64,000 nt of DNA. It comes from Burkholderia sp. Ax-1724 (lineage in GTDB: Bacteria; Pseudomonadota; Gammaproteobacteria; Burkholderiales; Burkholderiaceae). This document shows positions 45,124 to 55,119 of the stretch, one piece after another; position 1 is the first letter of the stretch, and each line of letters starts with the position of its first letter. A program made the position numbers and the translations under genes. Location of the stretch: assembly GCF_011752995.1 (NCBI RefSeq), contig NZ_VWWL01000005.1, positions 275,484 through 339,483 of the forward strand. The letters are read 5' to 3'. The notes under the pieces are model-generated. The model saw only the letters and a list, made by a program, of their open reading frames with translations, was not told the DNA's origin and searched no databases.

Positions 45124-47880
45124 ATGGCCGAGATCAAACGGGCAGCCTTGTTCGGCAAGCTGAACAAGCTCGGATTCCGCGCAATCGAAAGCGCGAACGT
45201 GTTCTGCAAATTGCGTGGCAATCCTTATATCGAGCTCGTGCACTGGTTCCATCAGATCCTGCAATTGCAGGACTCCGATCTGCACCGCATCGTCAAGCAC
45301 TATGGGCTGGAGCCTTCCGGCCTCGCGCGCGATCTGACCGAAGCGCTCGACCGCCTGCCGCGCGGCTCGGGTTCGGTGACCGATATTTCCTCGCAGGTCG
45401 AGGAAGCGGTCGAGCGCGGCTGGGTGTTCGGCTCGCTGATGTTCGGCGAGTCGCAGGTGCGCACCGGCCATCTGGTGGTCGGGCTGCTGAAGACGCCGTC
45501 GCTGCGCAACAGCCTGTACGGCATCTCGCGCCAGTTCGAGCGCATCAAGCTCGAGGCGCTCGTCGACGAATTCGACAGCCTGCTGCGCGAGTCGCCGGAA
45601 GCGGCGATGAGCGCGAGCGACGGTTTTCAGGCGGGCGGCGCGCAGGGCGCGGGCGCCGATGGGGGCGATGCGGGCGGCCCCGTGCCGGCTGCCGCGCTCG
45701 GCAAACAGGAAGCGCTGCGGCGCTTCACCACCGATCTGACCGAGCAGGCGCGCAACGGCAAGCTCGATCCGATCGTCGGGCGCGACGAGGAAATCCGCCA
45801 GGTGGTCGACATTCTGATGCGCCGCCGCCAGAACAATCCGATCCTGACCGGCGAGGCGGGCGTCGGCAAGACCGCGGTGGTGGAGGGCTTCGCGCAGCGC
45901 ATCGCGGCGGGCGACGTGCCGCCGTCGTTGCGCGACGTGCAGTTGCGCACGCTCGACGTCGGTCTGCTGCAGGCGGGCGCGAGCATGAAGGGCGAGTTCG
46001 AGAACCGCTTGCGGCAGGTGATCGAAGAGGTGCAGGCCTCGGAAAAGCCGATCATTCTGTTTATCGACGAAGCGCATACGCTGGTCGGCGCGGGCGGAGC
46101 GGCCGGCACCGGCGACGCGGCGAACCTGCTGAAGCCGGCGCTCGCGCGCGGCACGCTGCGCACGGTGGCGGCCACCACGTGGGCCGAATACAAGAAGCAC
46201 ATCGAGAAGGACCCGGCGCTGACGCGGCGCTTCCAGGTCGTGCAGGTCAGCGAGCCGGACGAGACCAAGGCCATTTTGATGATGCGCGGCGTTACCTCGA
46301 CGATGGAGCAGCATCACAAGGTGCAGGTGCTCGACGAAGCGCTCGAAGCGGCGGTGAGGCTCTCGCATCGCTATATTCCGGCGCGCCAGTTGCCCGATAA
46401 ATCGGTCAGCCTGCTCGACACGGCCTGCGCGCGCGTGGCGGTCAGCCAGCACGCGACGCCGGCTTCGGTCGACGATTCGCGCAAGCGTATCGCGGCGCTC
46501 GAAACCGAACTGGCGATCATCGGCCGCGAAAATGCGGTGGGTGTCGACACGCGCGAGCGTCAGGCCGCGGCCGCGGAAAAGCTCGCCGCCGAGCAGGCGC
46601 GTCTCGCCACGCTCGACGCCCGCTGGCAGGCAGAAAAAGAACTGGTGACGCGGATTCTCGATCTGCGCGCGCAATTGCGCGGCGAGACCGGCAAGGTGGA
46701 AGGCGCGGCGCAGGCCGGCGCGGCGAACGAAGCAGAGCGGGAAGCGAACCACGCAGCGGCTGAAACCGGCGCTTCCGGCGGCACCGCCACACGCGAGGCA
46801 CGGCTCGCCGAACTGCGCGAGCTGCAGGCGCAACTCGCGCAGCATCAGGGCGAAGACCCGCTGATTCTCCCCACCGTCGACCAGCAGGCGGTCGCTTCCG
46901 TCGTGCAGGACTGGACCGGCATACCGGTCGGCCGGATGGTCCGCAACGAAATCGAAAACGTCCTCAAGCTCGCGGAGAATCTGAACCGGCGCATCATCGG
47001 TCAGGCGCATGCGACCGAGATGATCGCGCGGCGCATCCAGACCTCGCGCGCCGGTCTCGACAATCCGAACAAGCCGATCGGCGTGTTCATGCTCGCCGGC
47101 ACTTCGGGGGTCGGCAAGACCGAGACCGCGCTGGCGCTCGCCGAGGTGCTGTACGGCGGCGAGCAGAACGTCATCACGATCAACATGAGCGAGTATCAGG
47201 AGGCGCATACGGTGTCGTCGCTGAAGGGCGCGCCGCCGGGATATGTCGGCTACGGCGAGGGCGGCGTGCTGACCGAGGCGGTGCGCCGCCGTCCGTACAG
47301 CGTGGTGCTGCTCGACGAAGTCGAGAAGGCCCATCCGGACGTGCACGAAATCTTCTTCCAGGTGTTCGACAAGGGCTGGATGGAAGATGGCGAGGGCCGC
47401 GTGATCGACTTCAAGAACACGCTGATCCTGCTGACCACCAATGCGGGCACGGACCTCATCACGAGCCTGTGCAAGGACCCGGAACTGATGCCGGAGCCCG
47501 AGGGCATCGCCAAGGCCCTGCGCGAGCCGCTGCTCAAGGTGTTTCCGCCGGCCCTGCTCGGGCGTGTCGTGGTGATTCCGTACTACCCGCTCTCCGACGA
47601 GATGCTCGGCGCGATCATCCGCCTGCAGCTTGGGCGGATCGAAAAGCGCCTGCGCGTCTCGCACAAGGTTCCGTTCAGCTACGACGACGACGTGGTGAAG
47701 TTGATCGGCAGCCGCTGCACCGAGCTCGAAAGCGGCGGCCGCATGATCGATGCGATTCTGACCAACACGCTGTTGCCGCGCATCAGCACGGAATTCCTGA
47801 CGCGCATGATGAACGGCAGCGCGGTCGCGAAAGTGCAGATCGGGGCGCGCGACGGCGAGTTTCTCTATACGTTCGATTGA
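45124..47880 (+). CDS. tssH: T6SS sheath-recycling ATPase ClpV
   Basis: 918 residues with two AAA+ modules. The Walker A motifs are GEAGVGKTAVV and GTSGVGKTETA; the Walker B motifs are LFIDEAHTL and VVLLDEVEKA. The N-terminal domain binds TssC and starts AEIKRAALFGKLNKLGFRA, typical of ClpV rather than ClpB. A coiled middle domain with an Ala/Glu-rich insertion lies around residues 460-570. It disassembles contracted sheaths. GGGGGA lies before the ATG. Confidence 0.98.
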   Translation: MAEIKRAALFGKLNKLGFRAIESANVFCKLRGNPYIELVHWFHQILQLQDSDLHRIVKHYGLEPSGLARDLTEALDRLPRGSGSVTDISSQVEEAVERGWVFGSLMFGESQVRTGHLVVGLLKTPSLRNSLYGISRQFERIKLEALVDEFDSLLRESPEAAMSASDGFQAGGAQGAGADGGDAGGPVPAAALGKQEALRRFTTDLTEQARNGKLDPIVGRDEEIRQVVDILMRRRQNNPILTGEAGVGKTAVVEGFAQRIAAGDVPPSLRDVQLRTLDVGLLQAGASMKGEFENRLRQVIEEVQASEKPIILFIDEAHTLVGAGGAAGTGDAANLLKPALARGTLRTVAATTWAEYKKHIEKDPALTRRFQVVQVSEPDETKAILMMRGVTSTMEQHHKVQVLDEALEAAVRLSHRYIPARQLPDKSVSLLDTACARVAVSQHATPASVDDSRKRIAALETELAIIGRENAVGVDTRERQAAAAEKLAAEQARLATLDARWQAEKELVTRILDLRAQLRGETGKVEGAAQAGAANEAEREANHAAAETGASGGTATREARLAELRELQAQLAQHQGEDPLILPTVDQQAVASVVQDWTGIPVGRMVRNEIENVLKLAENLNRRIIGQAHATEMIARRIQTSRAGLDNPNKPIGVFMLAGTSGVGKTETALALAEVLYGGEQNVITINMSEYQEAHTVSSLKGAPPGYVGYGEGGVLTEAVRRRPYSVVLLDEVEKAHPDVHEIFFQVFDKGWMEDGEGRVIDFKNTLILLTTNAGTDLITSLCKDPELMPEPEGIAKALREPLLKVFPPALLGRVVVIPYYPLSDEMLGAIIRLQLGRIEKRLRVSHKVPFSYDDDVVKLIGSRCTELESGGRMIDAILTNTLLPRISTEFLTRMMNGSAVAKVQIGARDGEFLYTFD

Positions 47881-47939
47881 TCGGACCGACGCGACGTTCG
47901 CGCGGATTTTCGGCTACTTCGCATGGTGAGTGCCTTTCT

Positions 47940-48329
47940 ATGCCACAACAAGTCAGTATGGGCGCAACGCTGCAATGTTCGTTCGGCGCGGCGCCTTCGT
48001 CTCTCGTGGTGCTGCCGGTCAATCGCGTGATGGGCGAAGGGCCGCCCGCGGCCAACATCATGGATCACATTCCGCTCGTCAACATCATGCCGTTCGGCGT
48101 GTGCAGCTCGCCCGCCAATCCGACGGTGGCCGCCGCGACGGCCGCCGCGCTGGGCGTGCTGACGCCGATGCCGTGCATCCCGGCCACCCTGTCGCCGTGG
48201 GCGCCCGGCGCGCCGACCGTGCTGCTCGGCAACCAGCCGTCGCTCGATAACGTCTCGACCTGCATGTGCAACTGGGGCGGGGTGGTCACGATCGTCAATC
48301 CCGCGACCGTCAAGACGATGATTCCGTGA
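47940..48329 (+). CDS. PAAR-like (DUF4280-type) spike-tip protein
   Basis: 129 residues. The sequence MGATLQCSFGAAPSSLVVLP, the NIMPFGVCSSPANP block and the C-terminal VVTIVNPATVKT are characteristic of the DUF4280 PAAR-like family, which sharpens the VgrG spike. It has no extension domain, so it would be an adaptor or tip rather than an effector itself. It ends 1 bp before vgrG and is translationally coupled to it. Its own ribosome-binding site is weak. Confidence 0.88.
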   Translation: MPQQVSMGATLQCSFGAAPSSLVVLPVNRVMGEGPPAANIMDHIPLVNIMPFGVCSSPANPTVAAATAAALGVLTPMPCIPATLSPWAPGAPTVLLGNQPSLDNVSTCMCNWGGVVTIVNPATVKTMIP

Positions 48330-48330
48330 C

Positions 48331-50322
48331 ATGACCACGCAAAATCAGAACCGCCACGTCACCGTCAGTTGCGCGCCTGCCGGCCAGGACCTGCTGTTTC
48401 TGCACCTGAGCGGCACCGAAGAGTTGGGACGCCTCTGCGAATGGCGGCTCGATCTGCTGAGCCAGCGCAACGATCTGCAAGCCGCCGATCTGCTCGGGCA
48501 GGACATCTCGATCGCGCTGTCGCTGCCCGGCGACGGCGAGCGGCAATTCAACGGGATCGTCACGGCCTTCCGCATCGTCGCGCCAGGCGACAGCGTGCGC
48601 AACCGCATGGCGCGCTACGAAGCCGTGGTGCGTCCGCGGCTGTGGCTGCTCACGCGTGCGTCGCACAGCCGCTTTTTCCACGAAAAAAGCGTGCTGGATA
48701 TCGTGACCGGCGTGTTGCAGGACTACAGCATCGACCTCAGCAATAAATGCCAGGCGAGCTATCCGACGCTGCCGCACTGCGCGCAATACCGCGAAACCGA
48801 CTTCGCTTTCGTAAGCCGCCTGATGGAGCACGAAGGCATCTACTACTACTTCGAGCACAAGGCGGGCAAGCATACGCTGGTATTGACCGATTCGAGCGAC
48901 GTGCACGCGCCGATCGAGCACTACGCGACGATCTCCTACGATGCGTGGCACGAGCCGTCGAACGAGAAGGAATGCGTGTATGCGTGGAGTTCGGGCGCGG
49001 AATTGCAGACCGGCAAGTATGAAGTCAACGACTACGATTTCGAAAAGCCTTCGTCGAGCAACCAGCAAGGGCTGCTGTCGCGCGCGACGCGGCCGAAAGT
49101 CTACGATCCGCCGGTGTACACGATGCAGGAGCATCTGAGCGGCCACGTGCAATCCGGCGACGGCGATCGGTATGCGAAGGTCGGCATCGAGATTCGCCAG
49201 GCGCGCAACGACAGCATTTCGGGCCGTTCGAGCGCGCGCGGCATCTGGCCGGGCGGCCAGTTCAAGCTCGAACATCACGCCTGCGACGCGCAAAACCACG
49301 ATTATCTGGTGGTCAGCGCGATGTACGAGATCAATTCGGATGTCTATGTATCGACGGTGCGCCATGATCCGTCGCTGCCGTTCTTCGACTGCGCCTTCAC
49401 CGCGTTGCGCAAGGAAAACCACTTCCGCTCGGAGCGGCTGACCGTTCAGCCGGTGGTGGCGGGCCCGCAGACCGCGGTGGTGGTCGGCCCGGACGGCGAG
49501 GAAATTCTCACGGACAAATACGGCCGCATCAAGGTGCAGTTTCATTGGGAGCAGTTCGCGCCGCCGGCCGATGCGGACGCGCGCATGAAGCGCTGCTGGG
49601 TACGCGTTTCGCAGAGCTGGGCCGGCAAGAACTGGGGCACGTTCTTTCTGCCGCGTATCGGTCAGGAAGTGGTCGTCGAATTCGTCGAGGGCGACCCGAA
49701 CCGGCCGCTCGTGACCGGCTGCGTCTACAACGCGAATACGATGCCGCCGTACGCGCTGCCGGCGAATCAGATGTTCTCGACGTTGAAGAGCAATTCGACC
49801 AAGGGCGGCGGCGGCTTCAACGAAATGCGTTTCGACGACGACAAGGGCAGCGAGCAACTGTTCTTCCACGCCGAGAAGGATCACGAGACGTGGGTGAAGA
49901 ACGACATGCTGAACAACGTCGGCAACGATCGGCATCTGAAGGTGACCGGCAACGAGTTCATCGCGATCACGGGTGCGCGCCACGATGCCGTGACCGGCGA
50001 CCAGAACGCCGAGGTCGACGGCAATGCGTCGCTGAAGGTCGGGCAGAAGCTGCAGGAAAAAGTCGGCATGGACTATGCGATCGATGCCGGCATGAATATC
50101 CATATCAAGGCGGGCATGAACGTCGTGATCGAGGCGGGCGCGAGCATCACGCTGAAGGCGGGCGGCGCCTTCGTGGTGATCGGCCCGGCGAGCGTGGCGG
50201 TGTCGGGCACGCCGATCCTGCTCAACTCGGGCGGCTCGGCGGGCTCGGGCAGCGGCTCGTCGCCGACCGCGCCGACCGCGCCCAAAGACGCCGACGACGG
50301 CACCAAAAAAATCAAATCGTGA
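48331..50322 (+). CDS. tssI: T6SS spike protein VgrG
   Basis: 663 residues. The gp27-like N-terminal half includes FHEKSVLDIVTGVL and the conserved YRETDFAFVSRLMEHEGIYYYFEH (in parts). The gp5-like OB domain follows (DKYGRIKVQFHWE, SWAGKNWGTFFLPRIGQEVVVEF). Then come beta-helix repeats and a Gly/Ser/Pro tail ending TKKIKS. No C-terminal effector domain is visible, so cargo must attach non-covalently. It sits between the PAAR-like gene and tagH. Confidence 0.97.
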   Translation: MTTQNQNRHVTVSCAPAGQDLLFLHLSGTEELGRLCEWRLDLLSQRNDLQAADLLGQDISIALSLPGDGERQFNGIVTAFRIVAPGDSVRNRMARYEAVVRPRLWLLTRASHSRFFHEKSVLDIVTGVLQDYSIDLSNKCQASYPTLPHCAQYRETDFAFVSRLMEHEGIYYYFEHKAGKHTLVLTDSSDVHAPIEHYATISYDAWHEPSNEKECVYAWSSGAELQTGKYEVNDYDFEKPSSSNQQGLLSRATRPKVYDPPVYTMQEHLSGHVQSGDGDRYAKVGIEIRQARNDSISGRSSARGIWPGGQFKLEHHACDAQNHDYLVVSAMYEINSDVYVSTVRHDPSLPFFDCAFTALRKENHFRSERLTVQPVVAGPQTAVVVGPDGEEILTDKYGRIKVQFHWEQFAPPADADARMKRCWVRVSQSWAGKNWGTFFLPRIGQEVVVEFVEGDPNRPLVTGCVYNANTMPPYALPANQMFSTLKSNSTKGGGGFNEMRFDDDKGSEQLFFHAEKDHETWVKNDMLNNVGNDRHLKVTGNEFIAITGARHDAVTGDQNAEVDGNASLKVGQKLQEKVGMDYAIDAGMNIHIKAGMNVVIEAGASITLKAGGAFVVIGPASVAVSGTPILLNSGGSAGSGSGSSPTAPTAPKDADDGTKKIKS

Positions 50323-50377
50323 TTGATGCCGTGATTGATGCCGTGAGTGATGCACCGGACCGGTTGTGGGGAGCCAA

Positions 50378-52390
50378 GTGAACTATCCGATTCTTTCGCT
50401 GCGGGTTGCGCGGTTCAACGACGAGACGCTGGCCGAGCCGATCGCGATCGCGTTCGGCCCGGCGGGCGGCACGATCGGCCGGGCCAACGACTGCACGCTG
50501 GTGCTGCCGGATCAGCAGCGCGCGATCTCGCGCGTTCACGCGCGCATCGAGTTTCGCGGCGGCGACTATCTGCTGTGCGATCTGGGCAGCAATCCGAGCG
50601 TGCTGAATCAGCGCGCGCTCGGCGGCACGCGCGAGGCACGACTCGCGGACGGCGACCGTCTGCTGATCGGCCCGTATCTGCTTGAGGTGTCGCTCGGCGA
50701 GCAGGCGGCGGGGGTGGGTGGTTTGACGGGCGGCCTGACGGGCGGGCATGATCCGCTGAGCGCCGCGCAGGTGCTCGGGGGTCCGCTGCCGGCCGATTCG
50801 CAAGGTGACGCGCTGCGGCTCGGCGCGCTCGATCCGCTCGGGCAGCCGGGCTTCGGCGAAGCGCAGCGGATTTCGTCGCGGCCGGGCTTCGCGGGCTCGG
50901 AGAGCGATCATGTGTCGCCGGAGTGGCAGGCGTTTGCGGTGCCGCAGGCGCAGGCGCCGCGCCCGCCGTCGAGTCAGCCGCTGAGTCAGCCGCTGAGTCA
51001 GCCGCCGGGTCAGCCGTCTTACCCGCCGTCGAGCCAGTCGTCGCACCAGGATCAAGGCGCGGCGGCGGCGCCCGCCGGCGGCATTCCCGCTGACTACGAT
51101 CCGCTCGCCGATGCGTTGGCGCAGTGGGAAACGCCCGCGCAGGCGGGCGCTGCGTCGTATGCGAGCGCGCAGCGTCATGCGTCGCCGGAGATGGCGCCGT
51201 GGCCCGCGCCGGCTGCGCTGCCGACTGCGCCGCTGGGCGGCCCGACCGGCTTGCCTCCGGGCTTGCTGGACCCCGGTCCGGCAGGTGCCGCGATGACCCC
51301 GTTCGACGATCTGTTCGGAACGCCGTCGATGCCGTTGCCGTCGGTTGCGCAGTCGGCGTCATTGGCACCCTCGGCGCCGGTGGTGCCGGTGGTCGTGCCC
51401 GTGGTCGCGCCGCAGGCCGCCAGCGTGCGGCATACGATGCCCGCGGCGACGCCGGTGCCCGTGCCCGCGCCGTCGCCAGCGGTGGCTCCGATGCCGGTCC
51501 CAACGCCAGCCGCACAACCCGATGTGCCGTTTGCCGCGCAGCCGGCTTCGCCCGTGGAGATGGAGACGTCATCCGTTGCCGCGCCGTCGCCGCTCCCTGA
51601 GGTGCCGCTGCCGGTCCCGGAAGCGTCGCGGCCCCAGGCCATCCACGAAGACGTAGTAGGCAACGCGCAGCCCGCGATGTCCGCCGCACGAGCCGCGCCT
51701 GCAATCCCCGCGGCCCCAGCAACCCCAGCGGCCCCGACAACCCCAACCCGCCACGACACCCCCGGTGCCACGAGCGACGACCGCGCCGTGCTCTTCCAGG
51801 CCCTGCTCGAAGGACTCGGCCTCGACCCCTCGCGCGCGCCGAATCTGCCCGGGCCGGAGTTCGCGCGCCTGATCGGCACGATGTTGCGCGAAGCACTGCG
51901 CGGCACGATGGCGGTATTGCGGGCCCGCTCGATGACCAAACGCGAAGCCCGCCTCGACACGACCGTGATCGTCGCGCGCGACAACAACCCGCTCAAATTT
52001 TTCCCCGACGTCGACAGCGCGCTGGCGCAGATGCTGACCGGCCGCACGGCCGGCTATCTGCCGCCCGACGAAGCGCTCAAGCGCGCCTTCGACGATATCG
52101 AGGCGCACGAACTCGCCGTGCTGGCCGGCATGCGCGCGGCGCTCGCGCATGTGCTGGGCCGCTTCGATCCCGCCTCGATCGAAGCGCAGCTGAAAGACCC
52201 GGGCGCCTTCGAAAAAGTGCTGTCGAACCGCAAGGCGAAGCTATGGGACCTGTTCGTCGGCTTGCAGGGCGCCGTCGCGCGCGAAGCCGAGGACGACTTC
52301 CAGAAGCTTTTCGGCCAGGCGTTCAATGACGCGTACGAGGCCCAGATCGACGAACTGCACGCGGCCCGCGCACGTCAGCCGAAACCTTGA
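50378..52390 (+). CDS. tagH: T6SS FHA-domain protein TagH (Fha)
   Basis: 670 residues from the GTG at 50378, which has GGGGAG 5 nt upstream. The N-terminal FHA domain (about 5-105) keeps the phosphothreonine-binding signatures IGRANDCTLVLPD, AISRVHARIEF and DLGSNPSVLNQ. A long Pro/Ala/Ser/Gln-rich linker (about 120-470, including SQPLSQPLSQP repeats) joins it to the conserved C-terminal TagH domain (FPDVDSALAQMLTGRTAGYLPP). It binds phosphorylated kinase and turns T6SS assembly on. Here the kinase gene lies 26 kb to the left. Confidence 0.93.
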   Translation: MNYPILSLRVARFNDETLAEPIAIAFGPAGGTIGRANDCTLVLPDQQRAISRVHARIEFRGGDYLLCDLGSNPSVLNQRALGGTREARLADGDRLLIGPYLLEVSLGEQAAGVGGLTGGLTGGHDPLSAAQVLGGPLPADSQGDALRLGALDPLGQPGFGEAQRISSRPGFAGSESDHVSPEWQAFAVPQAQAPRPPSSQPLSQPLSQPPGQPSYPPSSQSSHQDQGAAAAPAGGIPADYDPLADALAQWETPAQAGAASYASAQRHASPEMAPWPAPAALPTAPLGGPTGLPPGLLDPGPAGAAMTPFDDLFGTPSMPLPSVAQSASLAPSAPVVPVVVPVVAPQAASVRHTMPAATPVPVPAPSPAVAPMPVPTPAAQPDVPFAAQPASPVEMETSSVAAPSPLPEVPLPVPEASRPQAIHEDVVGNAQPAMSAARAAPAIPAAPATPAAPTTPTRHDTPGATSDDRAVLFQALLEGLGLDPSRAPNLPGPEFARLIGTMLREALRGTMAVLRARSMTKREARLDTTVIVARDNNPLKFFPDVDSALAQMLTGRTAGYLPPDEALKRAFDDIEAHELAVLAGMRAALAHVLGRFDPASIEAQLKDPGAFEKVLSNRKAKLWDLFVGLQGAVAREAEDDFQKLFGQAFNDAYEAQIDELHAARARQPKP

Positions 52391-52425
52391 GCCGATCCCA
52401 CCCAGAAACGATCGAACGAAACAAC

Positions 52426-53760
52426 ATGTCCTGGAATAGCAAAGTCATCTGGTCCGAGGGGATGTTTCTGCAGCCCCAGCATTTGCAGCAGCACGACCGC
52501 TATCTGCAGCGGCAACTGGAGGCGCGCGCCGCCGGCCTGCGTCCGTATAGCTGGGGCTTTACCGCGCTGGAGATCGACGAGCCGCTGCTCAAGCTCGGCA
52601 AGCTCGCGCTGCTGTCCTGCGCGGGCGTGCTGCCCGACGGCACGCCGTTCGATCTGCCCGCCGACGACGACCTGCCCGAGCCGCTCGACATTCCCGAGGG
52701 CACCCGCAACGTGCTGGTGCAACTGGCGCTGCCGGTGCGCCGGCCGGGCGTGGCCGAAACCGGCAACGAGGCGAGCGAGGAGAACTTCGCGCGCCACCGT
52801 ATCGCCGAACTCGACGTGAGCGACAGCAATGATCCGAACGCCGGCGCGGCGCTGATGCAGATCGGCAAACTGCGGGTGCGCCTCGCGCTCGCTCCCGACG
52901 TAGCCAATGCCTATACGGCGCTGGGCGTGGCGCGCGTGCTCGAACGCCTGCCCGACAACCGGGTCGTGCTCGAAAACGACTACAGCCCGCCGTGTCTCGA
53001 CTATCGCGTGGCGCGCCGCCTCGGCGCCTTCGTCGACGATCTCGTGGGCCTGCTGCATCAGCGTGGCGAAGCGCTGGCCGGGCGCCTCGCGCAGCCCGGC
53101 GTGACGGGCGTCGCGGAAGTGGCCGATTTCCTGCTGTTGCAGCTGATCAACCGTCACGAGCCGCTGGCCTCGCATCTCTCGACGATGACCGGTCTGCATC
53201 CCGAAGCGCTCTACGAGGTGGCGGTGCAACTGGCCGGCGAACTGGCGACTTTCAGCCAGGCGTCGAAGCGCCCGCCCGCGTATCCGGTGTATCGCCACGA
53301 ATGGTTGCGCGAGACCTTCGCGCCGGTGATCGACGATATCCGCGCGTCGCTGAGCATGGTGATGGACCCGCACGCGGTGGCGATCCCGCTCGAAGAGCGC
53401 AAGTTCGGCCTGCGCGTGGCGATCGTGCCGGACAAGACGCTGTTTGCCGGTGCCACCTTCGTGCTCGCGGTGCGCGCGCAGATGCCGGCCGAGCACATCC
53501 TGACCGGCTTCGCGCCGCAGGTGAAGATCGGACCGATCGAGCGCATTCGCGATCTGGTCAATCTGCAACTGCCGGGCATCGGCCTGCGCGCGTTGCCGGT
53601 GGCGCCCCGGCAGTTGCCGTTTCATGCGGGCTTTACTTACTTCGAACTCGATCGCGGCAACGAGCTGTGGAAGCAGTTCGCGAGTTCCGCCGGCATGGCG
53701 CTGCACGTCGCCGGCGAATTTCCCGGTCTCGCGATGGAATTCTGGGCGATTCGCCGCTGA
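52426..53760 (+). CDS. tssK: T6SS baseplate-membrane linker TssK
   Basis: 444 residues. The N-terminus VIWSEGMFLQPQHLQQHDRY is the family hallmark, and LPGIGLRALPVAPRQLPFHAG with FELDRGNELWKQF ends the conserved part. TssK trimers connect the baseplate to TssL/TssM. It starts 35 bp after tagH; the upstream in-frame start at 52387 overlaps tagH and is not family-like. Confidence 0.97.
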   Translation: MSWNSKVIWSEGMFLQPQHLQQHDRYLQRQLEARAAGLRPYSWGFTALEIDEPLLKLGKLALLSCAGVLPDGTPFDLPADDDLPEPLDIPEGTRNVLVQLALPVRRPGVAETGNEASEENFARHRIAELDVSDSNDPNAGAALMQIGKLRVRLALAPDVANAYTALGVARVLERLPDNRVVLENDYSPPCLDYRVARRLGAFVDDLVGLLHQRGEALAGRLAQPGVTGVAEVADFLLLQLINRHEPLASHLSTMTGLHPEALYEVAVQLAGELATFSQASKRPPAYPVYRHEWLRETFAPVIDDIRASLSMVMDPHAVAIPLEERKFGLRVAIVPDKTLFAGATFVLAVRAQMPAEHILTGFAPQVKIGPIERIRDLVNLQLPGIGLRALPVAPRQLPFHAGFTYFELDRGNELWKQFASSAGMALHVAGEFPGLAMEFWAIRR

Positions 53761-53783
53761 TACCTTGATTGAGGACGTTCATC

Positions 53784-55073
53784 GTGACTCCTGAAGAACT
53801 GCGTGGTCCCGCCGACGACCCCGGCGCGACGATCCTGATTCCGACCCCGGGCGGCGCGCGGGCCGCGTTCATGGCGGCCGCGGCGGCGCCCGCACCGATG
53901 CTGCCCGCGGGCGGCGGGCTCAATCCGCTGCTGCGCGCGGCCAACCCGCTGATCGAACTGGCGCTGCCGTTGCGCCAGTTGCCGACGCATCCGAACGTCG
54001 AAGACCTGCGCAACCAGCTGATGCAGATGGTGCGCAACTTCGAAGCCCAGGGCCGCGCCAACGGCATCGACGACGAGAAGCTCGGCGCCTCGCGCTATTG
54101 CCTGTGCACCTTCCTCGACGAAGCGATCGCCAGCACGCCGTGGGGCGCGGGCCTGTGGGGCAGCCGCAGCCTGCTCGTGACGTTCCACAACGAGGCCTCG
54201 GGCGGCGAGCGTTTCTTCCTGATTCTGCAGCGTCTCGCGCAGAACCCCGCCGGCAATGTCGACGTGCTCGAACTGATCTACGTGATTCTCGGCCTCGGTT
54301 TCGAAGGACGCTACCGTCTGATCGACGGCGGCCGCACGCAGCTCGACACGATCCGCGAACGCCTCGAACAGATGATTCGCGGCCAGCGCGGCGCGGCCGA
54401 GCGCGATCTGTCGCCGCACTGGCTGCCGGTCAAGGTCGAGCGCAAGCCGCTGCTGCAACTGGTGCCCTTGTGGGTTGCGGCGGCGGTGGCCTGCCTCGTG
54501 CTCGTGATCGTTCATCTGGTGCTGAGCTTCCGGCTCAACGACATGTCCGACCGCGTATTCGAAGCGCTGCACGGGATTCGGGTCGCGCCCGCGCCCGCGC
54601 TGGCCTCGAAACTCGCGGCCGCGCCCAAGCTTGCGCCGAAGCTGTCGCAGTTCCTCGCGCCGGAAATCGCCCGCGGTCTCGTGCGCGTGGCCGAGTTGCC
54701 CGACCGGACCGTCGTCACGATCAACGGCGACGGCCTGTTCGCGTCGGGCAGCGCCGATCTGGCCGAGGGTTTCGTGCCGCTCATCGAACGGATCGGCGAT
54801 GCCTTGAAGGCCGTGCAGGGCAATGTGGTCGTGGCCGGTCATACGGACAACCAGCGCGTGTTCTCCGCGCGCTTCCCGTCGAACTGGCATCTGTCGCAGG
54901 CGCGCGCCGAAGCGGTGCGCGACATGCTCGCGGCCCGCGCCGGCACGCCTGGCCGTTTCAGCGCCGAAGGGCGCGGCGATGCCGAACCGATCGCGCCCAA
55001 CGACACCGCCGCGAATCGCGCGCGCAACCGCCGCGTCGATATCACGGTGCTGGCGCCGGGAGCGGCATCGTGA
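53784..55073 (+). CDS. tssL: T6SS membrane protein TssL with OmpA-like peptidoglycan-binding domain
   Basis: 429 residues from a GTG at 53784 with GAGGA 8 nt upstream. The DotU-like cytoplasmic domain (about 45-225; RYCLCTFLDEAIASTPWG) is followed by one membrane helix (LWVAAAVACLVLVIVHLVL). A periplasmic OmpA-type domain follows (about 300-425; VVAGHTDNQRV, SQARAEAVRDML, NRARNRRVDI). This is the 'evolved' TssL that anchors the complex to peptidoglycan by itself. Confidence 0.96.
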   Translation: MTPEELRGPADDPGATILIPTPGGARAAFMAAAAAPAPMLPAGGGLNPLLRAANPLIELALPLRQLPTHPNVEDLRNQLMQMVRNFEAQGRANGIDDEKLGASRYCLCTFLDEAIASTPWGAGLWGSRSLLVTFHNEASGGERFFLILQRLAQNPAGNVDVLELIYVILGLGFEGRYRLIDGGRTQLDTIRERLEQMIRGQRGAAERDLSPHWLPVKVERKPLLQLVPLWVAAAVACLVLVIVHLVLSFRLNDMSDRVFEALHGIRVAPAPALASKLAAAPKLAPKLSQFLAPEIARGLVRVAELPDRTVVTINGDGLFASGSADLAEGFVPLIERIGDALKAVQGNVVVAGHTDNQRVFSARFPSNWHLSQARAEAVRDMLAARAGTPGRFSAEGRGDAEPIAPNDTAANRARNRRVDITVLAPGAAS

Positions 55074-55119
55074 AGAACCTGATAAGACGTTCGTCGCGCA
55101 AGGCACAGAGGAGCCGGGC

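Noticed and set aside
44914..47664. 916-codon minus-strand frame opposite clpV
   Set aside because: Antisense shadow. ClpV on the plus strand has both Walker pairs and full family similarity. The same applies to the large frames opposite tssM (55552-58524) and metE (1628-3805).
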